A stretch of DNA of 64,000 bases from Apteryx mantelli (Eukaryota; Chordata; Aves; Apterygiformes; Apterygidae): NCBI RefSeq assembly GCF_036417845.1, contig NC_089985.1, forward strand, positions 32,570,583 to 32,634,582. The letters run 5' to 3'. Shown here piece after piece: positions 43,257-57,054 of the stretch. The translations under genes were made by a program, and so were the position numbers. The number at the start of each line of letters is the position of its first letter. Position 1 is the stretch's first letter. The notes under the pieces are model-generated. The model did not search any database and was not told the origin of the DNA. It saw only the letters and a list, made by a program, of their open reading frames with translations.

Positions 43257-46200
43257 GATTTCTCTCCCAGTCCTTCCCGTTCTGGTCCAGCTACAGATAC
43301 CTGGTGCTCCTACCTTCTCCTTAGAGAGATGGTGAATGCACGGACTATTCAGTTCTCTCCTGTGCAAGATCAACTCTGAAGCAGAGTTGCGTTAACAAAG
43401 TCCAGGAATGGACTTTTTAGACCATGGACTTTGAAAGGGTCTGCCTGCCCGAGGAGCGTTGCAGGCTGGGCTGCAAGCAGTGTGCTCAGATCACACCAGG
43501 TTTGGAGGGGGTGTGCCCAAGGCTGGGTCTCCCCAAGCTACTGACTGCTACCTCACCTGGCTACACAGAGGGGACAGAGCTGATTAACAGAGCTGGATGG
43601 CTGCAAAACCCAGCTCTGGGCTGTTCCCACCCCACCCACATCTCTAGCAATAATTAATTAGCAGCTAAGACCATTAACTAGAGGTGCTCAGCTGTCATCT
43701 CTCTCTCTCTCCCTGACAACGGCATGTGCAGCCCTCAGCCTGGAGATGACATAGCTCTGTTTGCCCCGGGGGGGTGGGGGGCAAGTATAGGGAATGAAAT
43801 TGCACCATCTAAGAGGAGGAAACTCAGGAGCCAGGAGAACAAAAAGCATGGAGCAGGGTTTGGGAGCAAGCAGGACATGCTGACTCTGGAAAGGCCTGGA
43901 AGGAGCCATCTGAAGACACCTTCAAGGACTATGACTGCTGTGTCATTTTCATGCCAAGCCCCTTTTTGAAATGCCTTCTTGGTGACCCAGATCAGGTGAT
44001 GAACGGCCTTGGGAAATCCCTCTGATGGATCCTATCTGCTCTCCAGTTTCCAAGCCCTCTTCCAACCAGCAAAAGACAAAGGAGCTGGACCCGACCGCCT
44101 TGCCAACTGCAGAAGCTGACTCTTGCCATGGTGTTTCCCCCATCATGGGACTGCCCCAGAGGAGTACACAACTCAGCACAGAAAGGATGGGCTGAAGATC
44201 AAGCTTCTCTCAAACTTTGAGGATCTGTAAAGCCATGGGAAGGAGTGGGGGATGTCTCTGGAAGCTCACTGCCCAGATGCAATGAATGGCCCAGATACCT
44301 TGTACACCTGCAATGATGCAGATCTGTCAGCAGATACTGGCTCTGCTCCTGGAAGAGGAGTAGCAGAGCTTGTAAGCAGACATTGACCAGGGTAATCATT
44401 GCTCTCTGAAGGACATGTCTTGTTTGGGAGTTGAAAGCCAGTGCTCCTGCTGCTATCATGTTACCTTACCTGTTATGGACATGTCCTTATTCCTGTGCCA
44501 GCAGAGAGGGAGCTCAGGGAAGAAGCAAGACCTGGCAGAGAAATTCATTGCCAACTAGGAAAGGTGAGGAGGATCCTCCCCATTTGGTTAGGATGGAAAG
44601 AGAAAACAGCCAAACATCTCAACATGGGTGTCCCTACCTCTCCCCGCTGGCTGTGGGGGGGCTGAGAGCCGGTGGCCCTGGTGTAGATGATCCTAAATTG
44701 CCCCAGGATGGCCTTCAGCTTTGGTGCCACCATATGCACTAACCTCTCTCCGGTCATGCTGAACTGGGGCCCATTTTTGCCGCCTGATGTCCCAGCAGCT
44801 GCATGGCAGCCTTCGCCCTTTCTGGTGCGTTGCTCCTTGGCAGCTGTTGTGGCTTGTTGGAGGCCTTCGCCTGAGGTCCCCAAACAGAGCATTTCCTGGC
44901 TTAGATCCACAGGCCATCTCCATCACTTGGACTCTTGCACCCTGCCACCTCCATGCGAAGCAGAGACTGGTTAAACCAGCAGGGCAACGCAGCGCTTGGC
45001 TGCTCAAGAATGTGTTGCTTGGGCCAGTGTCCCACCAGCTCAGGACAGCGTATGGCGCTGCCTGTCCTGGGACAATCTCCTACATGCTTTAACTTTAAAA
45101 CGCAAACAGAGAAAGGGTACAACCCCCTCTAGCAATTTTTGGGTAGGCAGTGATGCCCTGCAATTGTACTGGGGGAAAGACCTCTCTGTCAAAGGACAAC
45201 TCTTTGGAAGTTTGTCTTTACATAGTGTTCAGTCCTGGGCTGCCTGGAGATCCTTTTCTGTCTCCTTTATTAATGCCTGCTGATAAAGAATCAGGGTAGG
45301 ATAAACTCCTCTGGCCAACCCTTGAAAAGACCCCATACTTTTGCATGAATTGGGTTCAACGACAGTAAATAAACAAACAAAAAGTTTTCTGCTGGAGGTC
45401 TGTTATAATCTGTCTGTGACACCGCTACTTTGGGAAAAACTTTTGAGATCTGAAGGGGAAGAAACATTCATCCGGCCACAGGCCCTGCTGGGTGCTGGCT
45501 GGCCGTTTGCCTTGAACGCTCAAGTGAGATATCCCCGCTCTGCTCTGCGGCCAGAGCCGGGATCAGTGCCTTTCCCTGACACCCTGGGAAAGCCAGAGCA
45601 GCGCCAACCCTGTGCTGCCAGCCCCGGGGTCAGCTCCTGCCAGAGGCTGGAGAACCCAGCTGGAAAACCTGGCCTGGCTCCCTCCACCAAACGGAGGAGG
45701 GAGCACGCAGGGCCGAGCGTCCCGCTGGATGCCCGACACTGGCACACCGCTTACACGTGCAATGCAGCGGGCTGAAGCAGTTTGTACCTCCGCTGCGGGG
45801 AAAACAAGAAGAGGTGTTTGTTCAGATGCAGGAGCTAATAACCACTCTGGGCATTTCCCCTGCGAGCTCCTGCGCGTCCGCCCAGCTGGCAGGCGGGTGC
45901 CAGCAGCTCTGCGCCGTGGGAAGCTGCCCAGCTCCCCCCTGCTTACCAGAGGCTGCAGTTTTGGTCTCCGATTGCTGATCTGTAGCAGGGGAAAATACTG
46001 AATTTCTTCCCCATGGAGCAGCTTCTGCAGAGTGGAGTGCTCAGGGAGCAGCTCTTTTCCTATGGCACTGTGAACAGGAGTCTGAACAACTAGGCAGCCT
46101 GGACAAAACCGGCACCTGTGCCTCAGTTTCCCCATTTATAAGATCATGTTCTTGCACTTCCCTGGAGCATGTTGAGAGAATCACTTAATTCCCCACCCAA

Positions 46201-46468
46201 AACACGAACACACCTCCCTCCCTGAAATAACAGACTCTTTTCATTAATGAAAAAAATTGTATTAGGACAATTATTGCGAAAACTCCACCCAAGTGGAGCA
46301 AGCCTCAGTTTCCCCTTGTGCCCCAAAGTGAGCAACCATCACAGCTATCATCAGTGCAGCCTCATGGGTGGGAAAGTCCTGTGAGTTAGTTAAGTGAAAC
46401 GACGGCTTGTGCTGCCGTTAGCACTGGTAGGCACCACTTGGACGCCGCTCTCAGCGAGATCGCGGGCC
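43257..46468. other. Spacer between FAAH copy C and FAAH (copy D)
   Basis: Holds the copy C promoter side (right of 43256) and the FAAH 3' flank (left of 46469). A (ct) run and a GC-rich 'ccccgggggggt' patch lie near 43695-43785. Around 44400-45100 there are several overlapping open frames on both strands, but none matches a family I know. No clear poly(A) hexamer close to the FAAH stop; a minus-strand AATAAA near 45264 is about 1.2 kb away. A MIR-like tail ('tgcctcagtttccccattta') sits at about 46119-46139. Confidence 0.45.
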
Positions 46469-49400
46469 TCAGAGGAGTCTGTTTTTCTCCCGGGTGAGCT
46501 TCTCCACTTCCCGCATGAGCCGGAGGCACAGCTCCTCCTGCCACGGCAACGCCACGCACTGGACGGCCACGGGCAGCCCCACGCTGCCGCGAAAGCCCTG
46601 TTGCAGAAACAGAGCGGGTGAGGGCAGGGAGTACGTCCGCGGGATGGGCCAGGGATGCCCGCGTCCCTCGGGACCTGGCAGTACTCACCTTCGCCAGGAT
46701 CCGGTCCCACCAGTCCTGGAAGTGCCCTTTGTAGCCCTTCAGCTCCTCCTCATCCTTGGTGGTCACAGTAGTAACAGGGACCACTCCGGCGGGGAAGTCC
46801 AAGCAGTTATACAGGATGGTGTAACTGACTGCCACTGCGGGAGAGGGGGGTGAGCTCGCAGCACCGGTGTATCATAGCGAAAAGCCCTCTGCGTGCGAAG
46901 GCTACTGCGGCACGTGAATTATGGCAAATGCCCAAAGCCACTTCTAGTTAACAGGTCATTTGCGTTGAAAAGTCAGGGGCTGCGGGAAGCAAATCTTGCC
47001 CCTTGGCTCCCTCATGCATCAGGGTGGTTTTTGTGGGGCTCATCCAAGAGGCTGGACCTTCAGCAGCCCCAAGAGCTGAAGTGATGCCTTGGAGAAGCTA
47101 GGGGTGAAGGGCAATATTTTCCACTCAGACTGGTGCAAGTGCCGCAGGAGGGGGACAGTGGAGCTAAGGGATTAAGGCTGACTACTCCTGCATCCACAGG
47201 CAGTCCTACCTGAAAGCTTCCCAGGGTAGCCAACAGGAAGAGCAGGGCCCAGCATGGGACAAAGCATGACGTCCAGATTCAGCTTTTTCCACTGGGCGAT
47301 AAATTTGTGGCAAGACTCCTGAGGAGCAAAAGCACTGCTGGTCGGTGGGGCAGAGATGCTGCCACCCGGCTGTCAGCTGAAAGCTCTCCTTGGGCTCCCA
47401 GCCTGGCTTCTGGCCCTTCCCAAGGAGCAGCCACCAGTTCCAGGCAAGCTACATCAGACCTGAGCCTGATAAAAATCCAGCAACATTTTGCTGCTTGGCC
47501 GGCAGCCCTCCCTGCAACCAAAGCACCCACACTGCTGCTAAAACTGGAGGGGCAAAGAGATCAAAATTAAGCACTAATTCAAGAGAAGGAATGTGTTTTT
47601 TAAGTGTGGCCCTAATTTTTAAGTGTGCTGAGACCTTGCAAATCCAAGCGAGATCAGTTCAGGAATGACATATGTTCCTCCCTAGTGAAAATGAAGCCAT
47701 TTCTGTGTGATTCCACTTGGAAAAAACTGGTTTTATGTCTACCTTTAAGCAGGTAGACCCGCAAACCATCTTTTTAACTTGCTGTTTTTCCTGTTAGAAG
47801 GCAGGGAGCTCAGGTCCTGCCATCTCCCTGGAGCAAAGCAACAGAGCTGAGCCCACATAGGATTCATGGGACCAGCCAGGGCGGGGAAGAAGCTCATGAG
47901 ACTTCTTTGCTTTTGAAAGCTGCACACCAATTTTTACAGGGCAGAAGTCATAGCCTTACAGGAGCAAGTGTGATCCATAGAGATGGGCCTGGGGAGACTC
48001 CAGCTCTGTTCTCCTCTCTGCCACTAATCTGCTGGGTGACTTTAGGCAAACCAGTCCCTCCTCTCACTGCTCATCTGGTCTCTTTAGACTGTGTGGTATT
48101 GGAGAGAAGCAGCAGCTCTTACCACACATTTGTGCAGTGTCTGGTGCACTGGGACCTGCTCTGCTCTGAGATCTCTAGTTGTCCCTACCAAAATATCATC
48201 AGCTTGCAAGATGCAGATGCTGATTTTATTATACTTAAGGGGCAAATAAGTGAATGAAGATCTACTAGACTGGCATGTTTAACCCTAAAACCATGTAGAG
48301 TCTCAGGCTGATGGTGACTTGATAGCCTCCTAATCTTGGTGGCCACCAAATCCACCTCTTCCCAAAGAGACAAAGAACGAAAGAAACATCCAACACCCCA
48401 AATGGTGATAATTTACCTCAATCTCATAGTGAAGACTCCAGAGGTCTTCCACTGTGCTGGAAAGGAAGAAAAGCACCTCAGTCTTTATATCCTATTTATC
48501 AGCTGGCCGCAGTCCCTTTCAGCCCTCCCACTGAACTGCCAGAGCATCTTCTGCCAAGTGCTCTGTGTCCAAGAAATGCAAGTGCCTTCAGGGGAACAAG
48601 CACCTCCTTGCAAGGCTCTTCTTCTAAAAGGCCAGTCCTGGATGAGACAGACTAATCCTCTGATGCGGGGACAGTCTTGGAGGCACAGCACAAAATACAC
48701 CTTCTCAGCTATGGAAATCGAGTGCTTTCTTGCCACTGGCAGCTCAGCACTGGCATCACAGCAGGTGAGAGCAAGCCTCTATTTCTGTGCATTTGCCTTT
48801 TGTTCTGTCTTACACGGCCCCTACTTCATAGCGTGATGTATGCATCAACCAGGGCTGAAGCTAACAGCATATTTCATGCCTGCAAGTTTCATTTAATTCA
48901 TAAGGAAGAGGCTGTGAGCCCCTGTCCTCATTACCGTCCTCAGTATTAGAACAGTTTGTCAAACCCTGAAGAGTTATGCCATTGGCATAAAGTGCTCTCA
49001 GTTTGCTCCCATCATTGCCTTATATTTTCTCAGATGCACATGATTGCGCAGTATCCCTAATGTAGAAAACACTGGTGTCTAGTTTTTAAATCCAGAAGAG
49101 AAACCCAAATCTTTACACATTGGCTTAGGCTCAGATTTACTCACTTTGCTCTCATGCTTCTTACGACACTTGACAATCGGGGCATCTGAGAAGGAGAAAG
49201 TCATAAAGAAAAGAATTTACATTAATTACAGCCTTGTCCTCCTAGACAGCTCTAGCACAAATACAAGCTGTTGACTCAGTGCTCAGGCAGGACTTGTGGA
49301 TTTTCCCCAAAATGGGTATGGGGGGACAGAAATGGCATCACTCCAGTTTGGAGGAGATGTGTCTAAACACAGCCAGGAAGCAAAGCCTGGAGCCTTCACC

Positions 49401-52400
49401 ATGGTAAAGCCTCATTCCAATGGGAAACAAGTTATTCACCACCTATTGCTTGACTTCATCTATGCTAGGAAGAAATGGATCTTACAAAGGGTTTGGTAAT
49501 CCAGGACAGGAGAGTTTTTAGCCAGTCTGGTATTTTCGACAACCGTAAGAGCAGCCCCGCGCTGCTTTTGTCCAGCTCCCCCTCGCTGAAAGGGAAAAGG
49601 GTGTTTAGCTGAGCAGCATTAGGAAGCAATTACAGTAGATCAGCTTTTGTGTGGTCAACCCCCCTGAACAATGTATTTAAGTGAAAGAAAGAAGTCTTCT
49701 CCATCCCTCTGGGTTTCCGATTCCCATGGTGTTTGGGCATTTATAGGATATCAGCATCTGACTCTCTTTGATCTGTCACATGCTGGTAACACTCCCAAAG
49801 AGCCCCAAGGTTCAGCTGAAATGCTTGTCTGTAAGCTGCCCCATAAATCTCAATGGGTATCAGCCACTATGTACTTCTAGCGGATCTGCTTCCCATATCT
49901 GGACACTGGCTTCAGACACCCTGAAGTGGGGAAACTGAGGCGCAGCAAGGTTAAACAACTCACACAGGACATCTGCAGCAAAGTCAGGAACCAAACCCAG
50001 CTCTACCTCTTCCAGATCCAGCACCCAGATAAAGAGCAGACCTATTTCCCCTTGTCACCCAACCAACACCAGACTAGACCTAAATCTAATTCATTATTTG
50101 TCTGAGAAACCCAGACCCGCCCCCCCCAAGGGAGGATTTTCATAGTAAGGCACTGAGCACTCTGAGCTGTTCCAGGCTATACTTACAATTTCCTGAAAAA
50201 TGAGGTGCCCCCATCTGCAAACAGTCCTCTGACGCATAAGTTAAAAATGAAGTAGTTGATGTTATCAAGTTTGAAGGGCACCAGCTGAAAGGACAACAGA
50301 AGATGAGTCAGTGCTACAGACACAACGACTGGGTGGGAGAAGTGATCGGGCCTCGCAGTGCCCCGAGCTGGGCTCCTTTCGGCTAGCGCTGAGAATTTCT
50401 TGACATGAGCCCCCAGGATAGCCTCTGGTGTCTGAGGCCACCAGGTCCCCCCATCCTAACCATCCCTCCCACTAAAAATGCAGCTTTCCCTTTGAGCAAT
50501 AATTGATGATTCAAAAGATAAGAGATGGTCTTGGCTGCGTGATGCCCAAAGAGGCCCCAAGGCGCAAAAGCCCTTCTAAAACCCTTCAGCGGGTGACAGA
50601 GGGCACGAATCTGCACACTCCACTTCACTCCTGATCTTTGCGCAAGGGGTTAATGTAACGTCCTACCGTGTGACCAGCATCCTCCAAAAGCTGCTTTGTC
50701 TCCCGAACGGCACGTCTCATGGCAGGGCTTGGCATGGTGAAGAAATCGGTCTCATAGTAGCCTATGCGGAGCGGCTGCGTGCTAGAATACACCTGTGGAA
50801 CAAGAGAGCGCTGCAGCTGGAAGGGCACTGGTGATGTCAGGAGCAGGCAGTACACCCATGCCTCAGAGCAAGACTGCAAAGCAGTAAGTTTCTCACCCGC
50901 GTGCCCACCCGCAGCATGCGACAGGCTGGAACAGGTCCCGGATGGCTCCTGTGAGCCACTGGCATTTTGAGACTAAGCAAAGGCAGCTCTTCTCCGAGCT
51001 CATCTTCCCTGTCTGGAGTCCTTTACCTCTTCCTTGAAGGGAAGGGGGGGCACGGTGCTGTCCAGGCTGAACATGTCCTCACACAGCAGCGCCCGCATAC
51101 TCAGTGCCAGGCTCTCCACGTCTTTTGCCATCGGCCCCACCGCCGCAACCACTGGAGGAGACCGGGAAAGAGCATTCATAGTTGGTGGGTAGGGGGTCAC
51201 TGAGGGGCTGCACAGCTTGCACAGAGGATGTCCTCCAAAAGCAGGGCCCCTGGGTATCATTTTGACCCAATCTAGCATTGGCAACAGTTCCTCTTTGAGA
51301 ACTGGGCTGGGGACGCACACCCAGCTCTTCCCACCAACAGGCCTATGGCTTGCTGAAGCAGTGGGAGGCAGGATGCAGCCTGCCCTGCTCAAAGTGCGCC
51401 ACATCCTGACCCGGGGGCACAGGAGCTTGCCAAAACTCTACTCCCACTCACTGTGATAGCTATGGGCCCAGAGTTGTTATCCATTGATATGTATCCAGAC
51501 ATCTTGCCCAGAGACTTCTAGTTTCTGACTGGACAAGCTCAGAAGAAAAAGGGTCCTCCAGCTGGCCTGCAGCCCAAGCTAGAGCCATGCACGCTCCAGG
51601 AAAACCAGGGCATTTGGGCCTTCTGGCCACATCTATACAGTTCAGCCAAGTGCAGCTATAGTGCAACACCCTGCCTGTTCCTAGGGCATGTCTCAGGTGC
51701 TGTACAACTGTCCCTATTGACATCCAAGGTGCAGCGAGTCTCTCAGCGAAGGCTCCCATGCCCGACTTGGCTGCCTTGAGTCAGCTGCGTGATGCCACAT
51801 GAGGCTGACTTTTGGAAAGAGTCCCTGGAAGGGAACCTTCCCTCTCTGAATGTGTTGGAGAAGGTCCCCCATAGCCAGCTGAAGGTCCTTCCCATGCCTG
51901 CCCCACTCCCCTCCCTGGAAGACAACCATCAGTTCCTACCTGACTTCTGCCCAAGGATACCAGAAATGACTCCTTTCTTGCTGTGAAGTAAAGACACACA
52001 ACATACAGCGGATGAACAGCTTTCAGAGAAGGGAAAGTGCAAGTGCTAGTGAAAGCACTGCCCTTCCTAAGCAAATGCAGAGGTCAGCCAAGGAAGGGCC
52101 AAGAGGAAGGCAAGGAGAGAGGGACCCAGTGTAGGCTGGAATGATTTATGCCCTGTCAGTCAAGAATGACCCCCCTTAAGACAGGGACAGGAAAGCCTCC
52201 CCATCTCTGTTCTGGGGGAACGTTCCTGTTTTGGAATGGTGCTTCCCTCCGTACAGGCCTCAGGAAATGTCTGGGCAGGGGGGAGAAATGAGCCCTGCCT
52301 GGTTCCCTTTGCTGAGGGAGGCAGGAGCATCCTGGCACAGCAGTCAGTGGGGTGGCGGGGTGGGTCTCACCTGAGCAGCTGCATTACTCGCAGTACCTGA

Positions 52401-55400
52401 GTCTGTTCCCAGTGGGTTTGAGTGCACAGATCCCACAGAAGGCAGCAGGCAAACGCAGACTCCCTCCAAGGTCTGTCCCGAAGCCCAGAATGGACCCACC
52501 TGCTGCTATGAGTGCCCCTTCTCCACCGGAGGAGCCTCCGGGGGTTCTGGTGTAGAGCAGAGGATTGAATGTCTGGCCGAAGATTAAGTTCTCACAGTCA
52601 TAGCTGGGGAGAGAGAGAGCGAGCAGATGAGAGAAGTGTAGATACCTGTTGATGTGGAAGGTCGCATGGGAGACCCAGGCCACAGGCTGGCCTTAAAAGC
52701 TTCTATAATAGGCAGTTCACCAATTGTTACATTGACATCCCGTGGGCCTAGAGAGCTTCCCAAAACCCCTGAGAAGACCAGCATTTTCACGGTGGTCCAA
52801 GAACTTGAATTCATTGCCAACTAATTTTAGTGCCAAGTCATCCCCAGACCAAGACGACAGACCCTCTGGCAGCACAAATGCATCAAACCTCTTGGGAAGA
52901 CTCCCTGTTCAGGCAGTCCTGAGGGCCACTGGCCATCTGAAGCAGCCTGTCCACTGCAGGTCCAGGCCCTCCTGCGGTGGGAGGGATGGCAGAGCAGGAG
53001 CCCCTGCTTGGGAACAGGCTGAATGCAATCTGCAGTGATACTTGAACACGGGTTCCCCCAGGAACCAGCGTAAAATCTGATAATCCCGGGGCAGGCCCTT
53101 TGTGTGGCTTTTTTTTTTTTTTTTTTTGAAAGCACGGCCAATCATTGCCACAAAACTAAGGAAGGCAGTTCTCAGGGGCTGAGCAACACTGGAGGAACTT
53201 TGCCAGTTCACTTGGCGGGACACATGGATGCTAGCGGGGCAGCTGTCCAGGAAAGCACACCTGACCTCATCCATACCAATGACACTGAGAGTGGTCTTGC
53301 CAGCCACGTCAGGAGCTTTGGTCGGCACGATGATTTAAGGTCGTTAACTTAAGTAGCTAACTAGTTTCCCCCTCCACGAATGGGCATTTGCCTCTGAGGG
53401 TTTAGTTAGATAAAAAGTAGTTTAAAAACACCCAGCACAGGAAGAAAGGGCAGATTTCTCTTCTTCTCCTCTTTTGTTTCTTTATTTCATTTGGAATTAG
53501 AATTAATTTTCATTCTGAGTAGCTTTAAAACTTAGAGAGACTAAGGAAGGGGAATAGGTGTCATGATTTAAAAAGAAGGGGGAAATGCGAATTAGCCTAT
53601 AATTAATAGAAACCCTCCTGTGAGATCAGGGAGTGAGGAATCCCACTACCGCGAGGGAAGGGAGCGGAGGGCAGGCGGCTCTCCACCTACCTGACGAGGG
53701 ACTGAGGGACGTTGGTTTTCACGAAAGGAACTGCCCCCTGCCTCTTCAGCACCTGCACCAGCACGCTGTCCTCTGCCGCAGGGTTATTGATGTTACTTAC
53801 AAACCCTATCGTGGAGTCGTAGCCCTGGGAACGGAGGACAAAGAGGTTTCCACACGGAGGTTTGCAGTGTTCCTCAGCGGCGTGGTTTTTATGTAAATGC
53901 AGAAGACCTTTTAAGCACCCCAAAGTGCCTGCTTACATAATACATTGTGCTATTTATAGAGGTATGTGCATGCACCTCCAGTACCGGTCCCCCTAGTTTG
54001 TGTAGGGATGTCACAAGGATGACAGACAGACTGAGGTCCCCAGGGGAGATGGTGAGTGCCGGAAAGCTGCTTTTGAAGTGGCTTTTCCTCACTCCCCTGC
54101 TGACCTCCTGTTTCCTCCCCTTTCTCTGCTACGGGAAAGAGGTCACAGGGCCCCGGCACAGCTGTCGTGGGAAGGACGGTGCTCAGGAACCGCGCTACTG
54201 GCTGAGCCACAGATGGGACCTGCCCTACAACACCCTGCCATGGACTGACGGGATATTCTGGAGCAGAGGAAACACCTAAATAAATCAGGGCATTGACCTG
54301 CAACTAGTGGTTCATGAGCATGAACTAGTGGTGAGGATGCCCCCATCCGGCACACGCACATAGTGCATTTGTAATAAATCTGATCAGCCTTCTCCGTTCG
54401 CTCGTGTGGGAGATGGGCAGCAAATCCCATCACCTGGCAGGGCAGTGGCACCCCACGTCCGCTAGAGCAAGTGCTGCGGTGCAGCCAGACACGGAGGTCA
54501 AACCTCCCCCCGCCGCCAAACCTGAAATCGTGGGGACTTCGGGACACGCAACGCTGGTGGTACCTGGCAGTTGATGGAGTCCTTGATGCTGATGGGCACC
54601 CCGTAGAGCAAACCCAGCTGCCTGGGCCGTGCTGCTTGCTGGAGCTGGGTCTCGCTTTCCTGCAGGTAGTCCGTGATGCAGTTGGTCTCTCTGGTGACTT
54701 GGAGGGCCTGGGGGAAACCAGCAAAGTCCACGGGTGAGACGCAGCCCGCACCATTGCACAACGCTGTTTTGAAAAGGGCATCTGCCTCTTCCCCTTTGCC
54801 CACCTCCCCATTTGGGCAGTTTTATATCAGGGCAGCCCTTTGCACCTCTTTACAAGATGTTTTCATGCCAAACTCCAAAATGCTTTTTGGATGCAGGGAG
54901 ACTATAGCGTTGGCTGGTACAAATGGATGTGTCCCAGCTGGCACTCAGCCTGGCAGAATGCAAAAGCTGTTCCCCTGATTGTGCTTCTGCTGTTGCATAA
55001 AGTAATAACACCCAAAGTGTAAATCCAGGGGGGATCGGGGCATTCTGGCAAAATTAGAGAATGAAACCAAACACTGAGTCTTTGAGGTTTTCCGGCCCAC
55101 TTAGACATGGAGGGGAGGGGACACATACCAGCACCCAGCAACTTAGTAAGTATAGCTTGTAAGGTGTAGCTTATACATGCCCCCAAATACGTATGGGCTT
55201 CCCAGATGCTGTGCTTGCTGCCCCCCTTTTCTCCAAGCCAAGACCAGAGCTGTAGCAGCCAGACACCCAGATCTCCTTAGCTCGCAGAAACATGCCGAAG
55301 GAGCCAGTGCTACCCGGCAGGCGGTGGCAGCTCAGCAGCGTCCGAAACAGGCAATGCCCTCCCGCTGGGTTTCTCCCAGCAGAGCTGGTGCCAGCTCCGG

Positions 55401-57054
55401 CGAGATGCCACCCGCGCTCCTCACCTTGCCCACGTAGGCGTAGAAGACCTGCTCCGGAGGGAGAGAGCCATCGCGGAGTTTCCTGGAGAGCTCCGGCAAG
55501 GGCAGAGAGAGGATGGAGACCGTGTCCACAGAGGGATGCTACAGGAAAGATTGGACACGGAATGACCCTCCCCTCCTTCGGCTGATGGGCCAAGGGCTCT
55601 GCCTCTCCCCTTCGTGCTCATCCTAGAAATATCTGCCATTCAGGGGCCAAATGATCCTAATCCAATGCCTGCCTCAAGACTGCAGCCCTGCTCCTGGTGA
55701 GTATGGGAGAAAACCCGCAGAGTTAGTACAAATCCAAAGTTTGTGTGCGCCCAGCCAGACTGCTCTTACCCTGCACCTGCTGTTCAGGAGAAAATCTTCA
55801 CAAAACCTTGTTCAGACAGGCCACAGCTGAGCCTGGGGGCTCTGCTCAGCACAGTTTTCCCTGCTGAATGGCAGTGTGTACTGGCCCTGTGTTTGCAGAT
55901 GCTGCTCCAGCCAGGAATGAAATTGGCCCTGGCGCCAGCACTTCTCCTTGCGTCACCACGGTGGCCTAGGGAGAGCCTCGGCTCGGAGCACAGGGGTCAT
56001 TTTTGAGCCAGCAGAAATTTTCCTGCTGTCTTCTAAATATTTTGAGAAAGCAGCAAGCCTCATTCCCCAAGCTGGGCTCCGAGCCCGAGCGAGTTTGCTC
56101 ATACTGTCGGGTGGGCAGTTTGACGGGACCGCAGCCTGCCCGAGAGAAGCAGCACACACAAGCTGGATTTGAGGACAACTCAGCTGGACACGAGCAGCTC
56201 CCTGCCTCCGCGCCATCACCCCTGCCCTGCAGGCACAGTCCCCAGGTGGTGCAGCTGCACTTTGGCCTCCGCCTGCAATATATTCCCTCCCGCCTCTTCC
56301 TACAGCCTCTTTATTAGCCAGGACGAGCATTTTACTGAGGTGGAAGAGGCCAGGGAGCACTAACAGCGCTTTCAAATGAGAGGCAGGAGTTTTTCTCCTC
56401 TTGCTCTGAGTTACTTTTTGCTGACACCTGCTCTGCTGCCCATCGCCCTCCTCTGCTCGGACAGCCCTGTGCAACCCCATAAAGCTTTTCCTCCCCTTCT
56501 CCGTCGCACTCCCCAGGGGAGTTTCCACGCAAGGGGGTGCCTGCATTTCTAGGGGGTGCAGGGACACACAGGTTTTAGGAGGAAACTCCCCCTGATTAGG
56601 AGGCAAGGCCTTAAAAATAAGCCAGGACCCAGTTTCATTCCCAGGCAAGCCTCCGACACCACTGCAAGCTGCGTGAAAACAGCCCGGCCTCCCACCTGCC
56701 CAGCAGTTGCCCATCGCAAAGCCACAAACCCGCTGCCTGCAAGAGGGGCTCCACACCCACCACCCCCTGCACGCTCATGGGAAAAGGACCGCTTTGGGCT
56801 GGGTGATGAGCTTATGCAGGATGGGCGGAGGTGTTTGCCCCTCTACAGCCTCCCCCCATGAAGATTATTGCACCCACCTGCTTCCGAAAGCCCAGCGCAG
56901 CCTTCTCCATCTGTGCCAAGCCCCGATCGTGCCTCTGCCGAGCCTCCTTCACCTTCCTCCAGAGCCCCTTTCGCCGTCGCCATCGCAGCAGCAGCAGGAG
57001 GCTGGCAGCCGAGCAGCAGAGCAGGGTGGGCAGGAAGGGCAGAGACACCCGCAT
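46469..57054 (-). CDS. FAAH: FAAH, fatty-acid amide hydrolase (copy D, complete)
   Basis: Integral-membrane amidase that ends signalling by anandamide and other fatty-acid amides. Minus-strand exons: 57054-56878, 55538-55425, 54707-54564, 53824-53691, 52603-52397, 51980-51940, 51151-51027, 50792-50667, 50284-50187, 49585-49486, 49185-49145, 48456-48417, 47318-47210, 46834-46689, 46597-46469; 576 codons (human 579). ATG at 57054 ([14 protein letters not shown]) begins the membrane helix, followed by a basic stretch [11 protein letters not shown]. Triad: Lys about 139 (PISIKDS), Ser about 214 ([13 protein letters not shown]), Ser about 238 ([10 protein letters not shown]). [12 protein letters not shown] and [11 protein letters not shown] are near-identical to human. 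Exon 11 is 41 bases, the length the human alignment predicts, against 44 in copies A and C; this and overall similarity make D the likely orthologue. [16 protein letters not shown] and [12 protein letters not shown] form the membrane cap. The proline loop is DSTVPPLPF. Its start lies in a CpG-rich segment, and it faces copy E head-to-head. Confidence 0.93.
47995..48070 (+). repeat. MIR-like SINE remnant
   Basis: Reads 'ctctgccactaatctgctgg' directly followed by 'gtgactttaggcaaaccagt', matching the MIR core (…ctctgccacttactagctgtgtgaccttgggcaagt…). Lies in a FAAH (copy D) intron. Confidence 0.6.
49915..50040 (-). repeat. MIR-like SINE remnant
   Basis: Plus strand: 'gtggggaaactgaggcgcag', 'caaggttaaacaactcacac' and 'aaagtcaggaaccaaaccca', an excellent reversed MIR core and tail order. 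Lies in the FAAH intron between exons 9 and 10. Confidence 0.65.

Noticed and set aside
44545-44910. Open frame of about 120 codons (minus) with several overlapping frames nearby
   Set aside because: No recognisable domain, no splice context or neighbour relation, and all frames in this GC-balanced spacer are similarly open.
55953-56756. Minus-strand open frame of 267 codons inside FAAH intron 1
   Set aside because: Lies between verified exons 1 and 2, has no domain, and the opposite strand is equally open.
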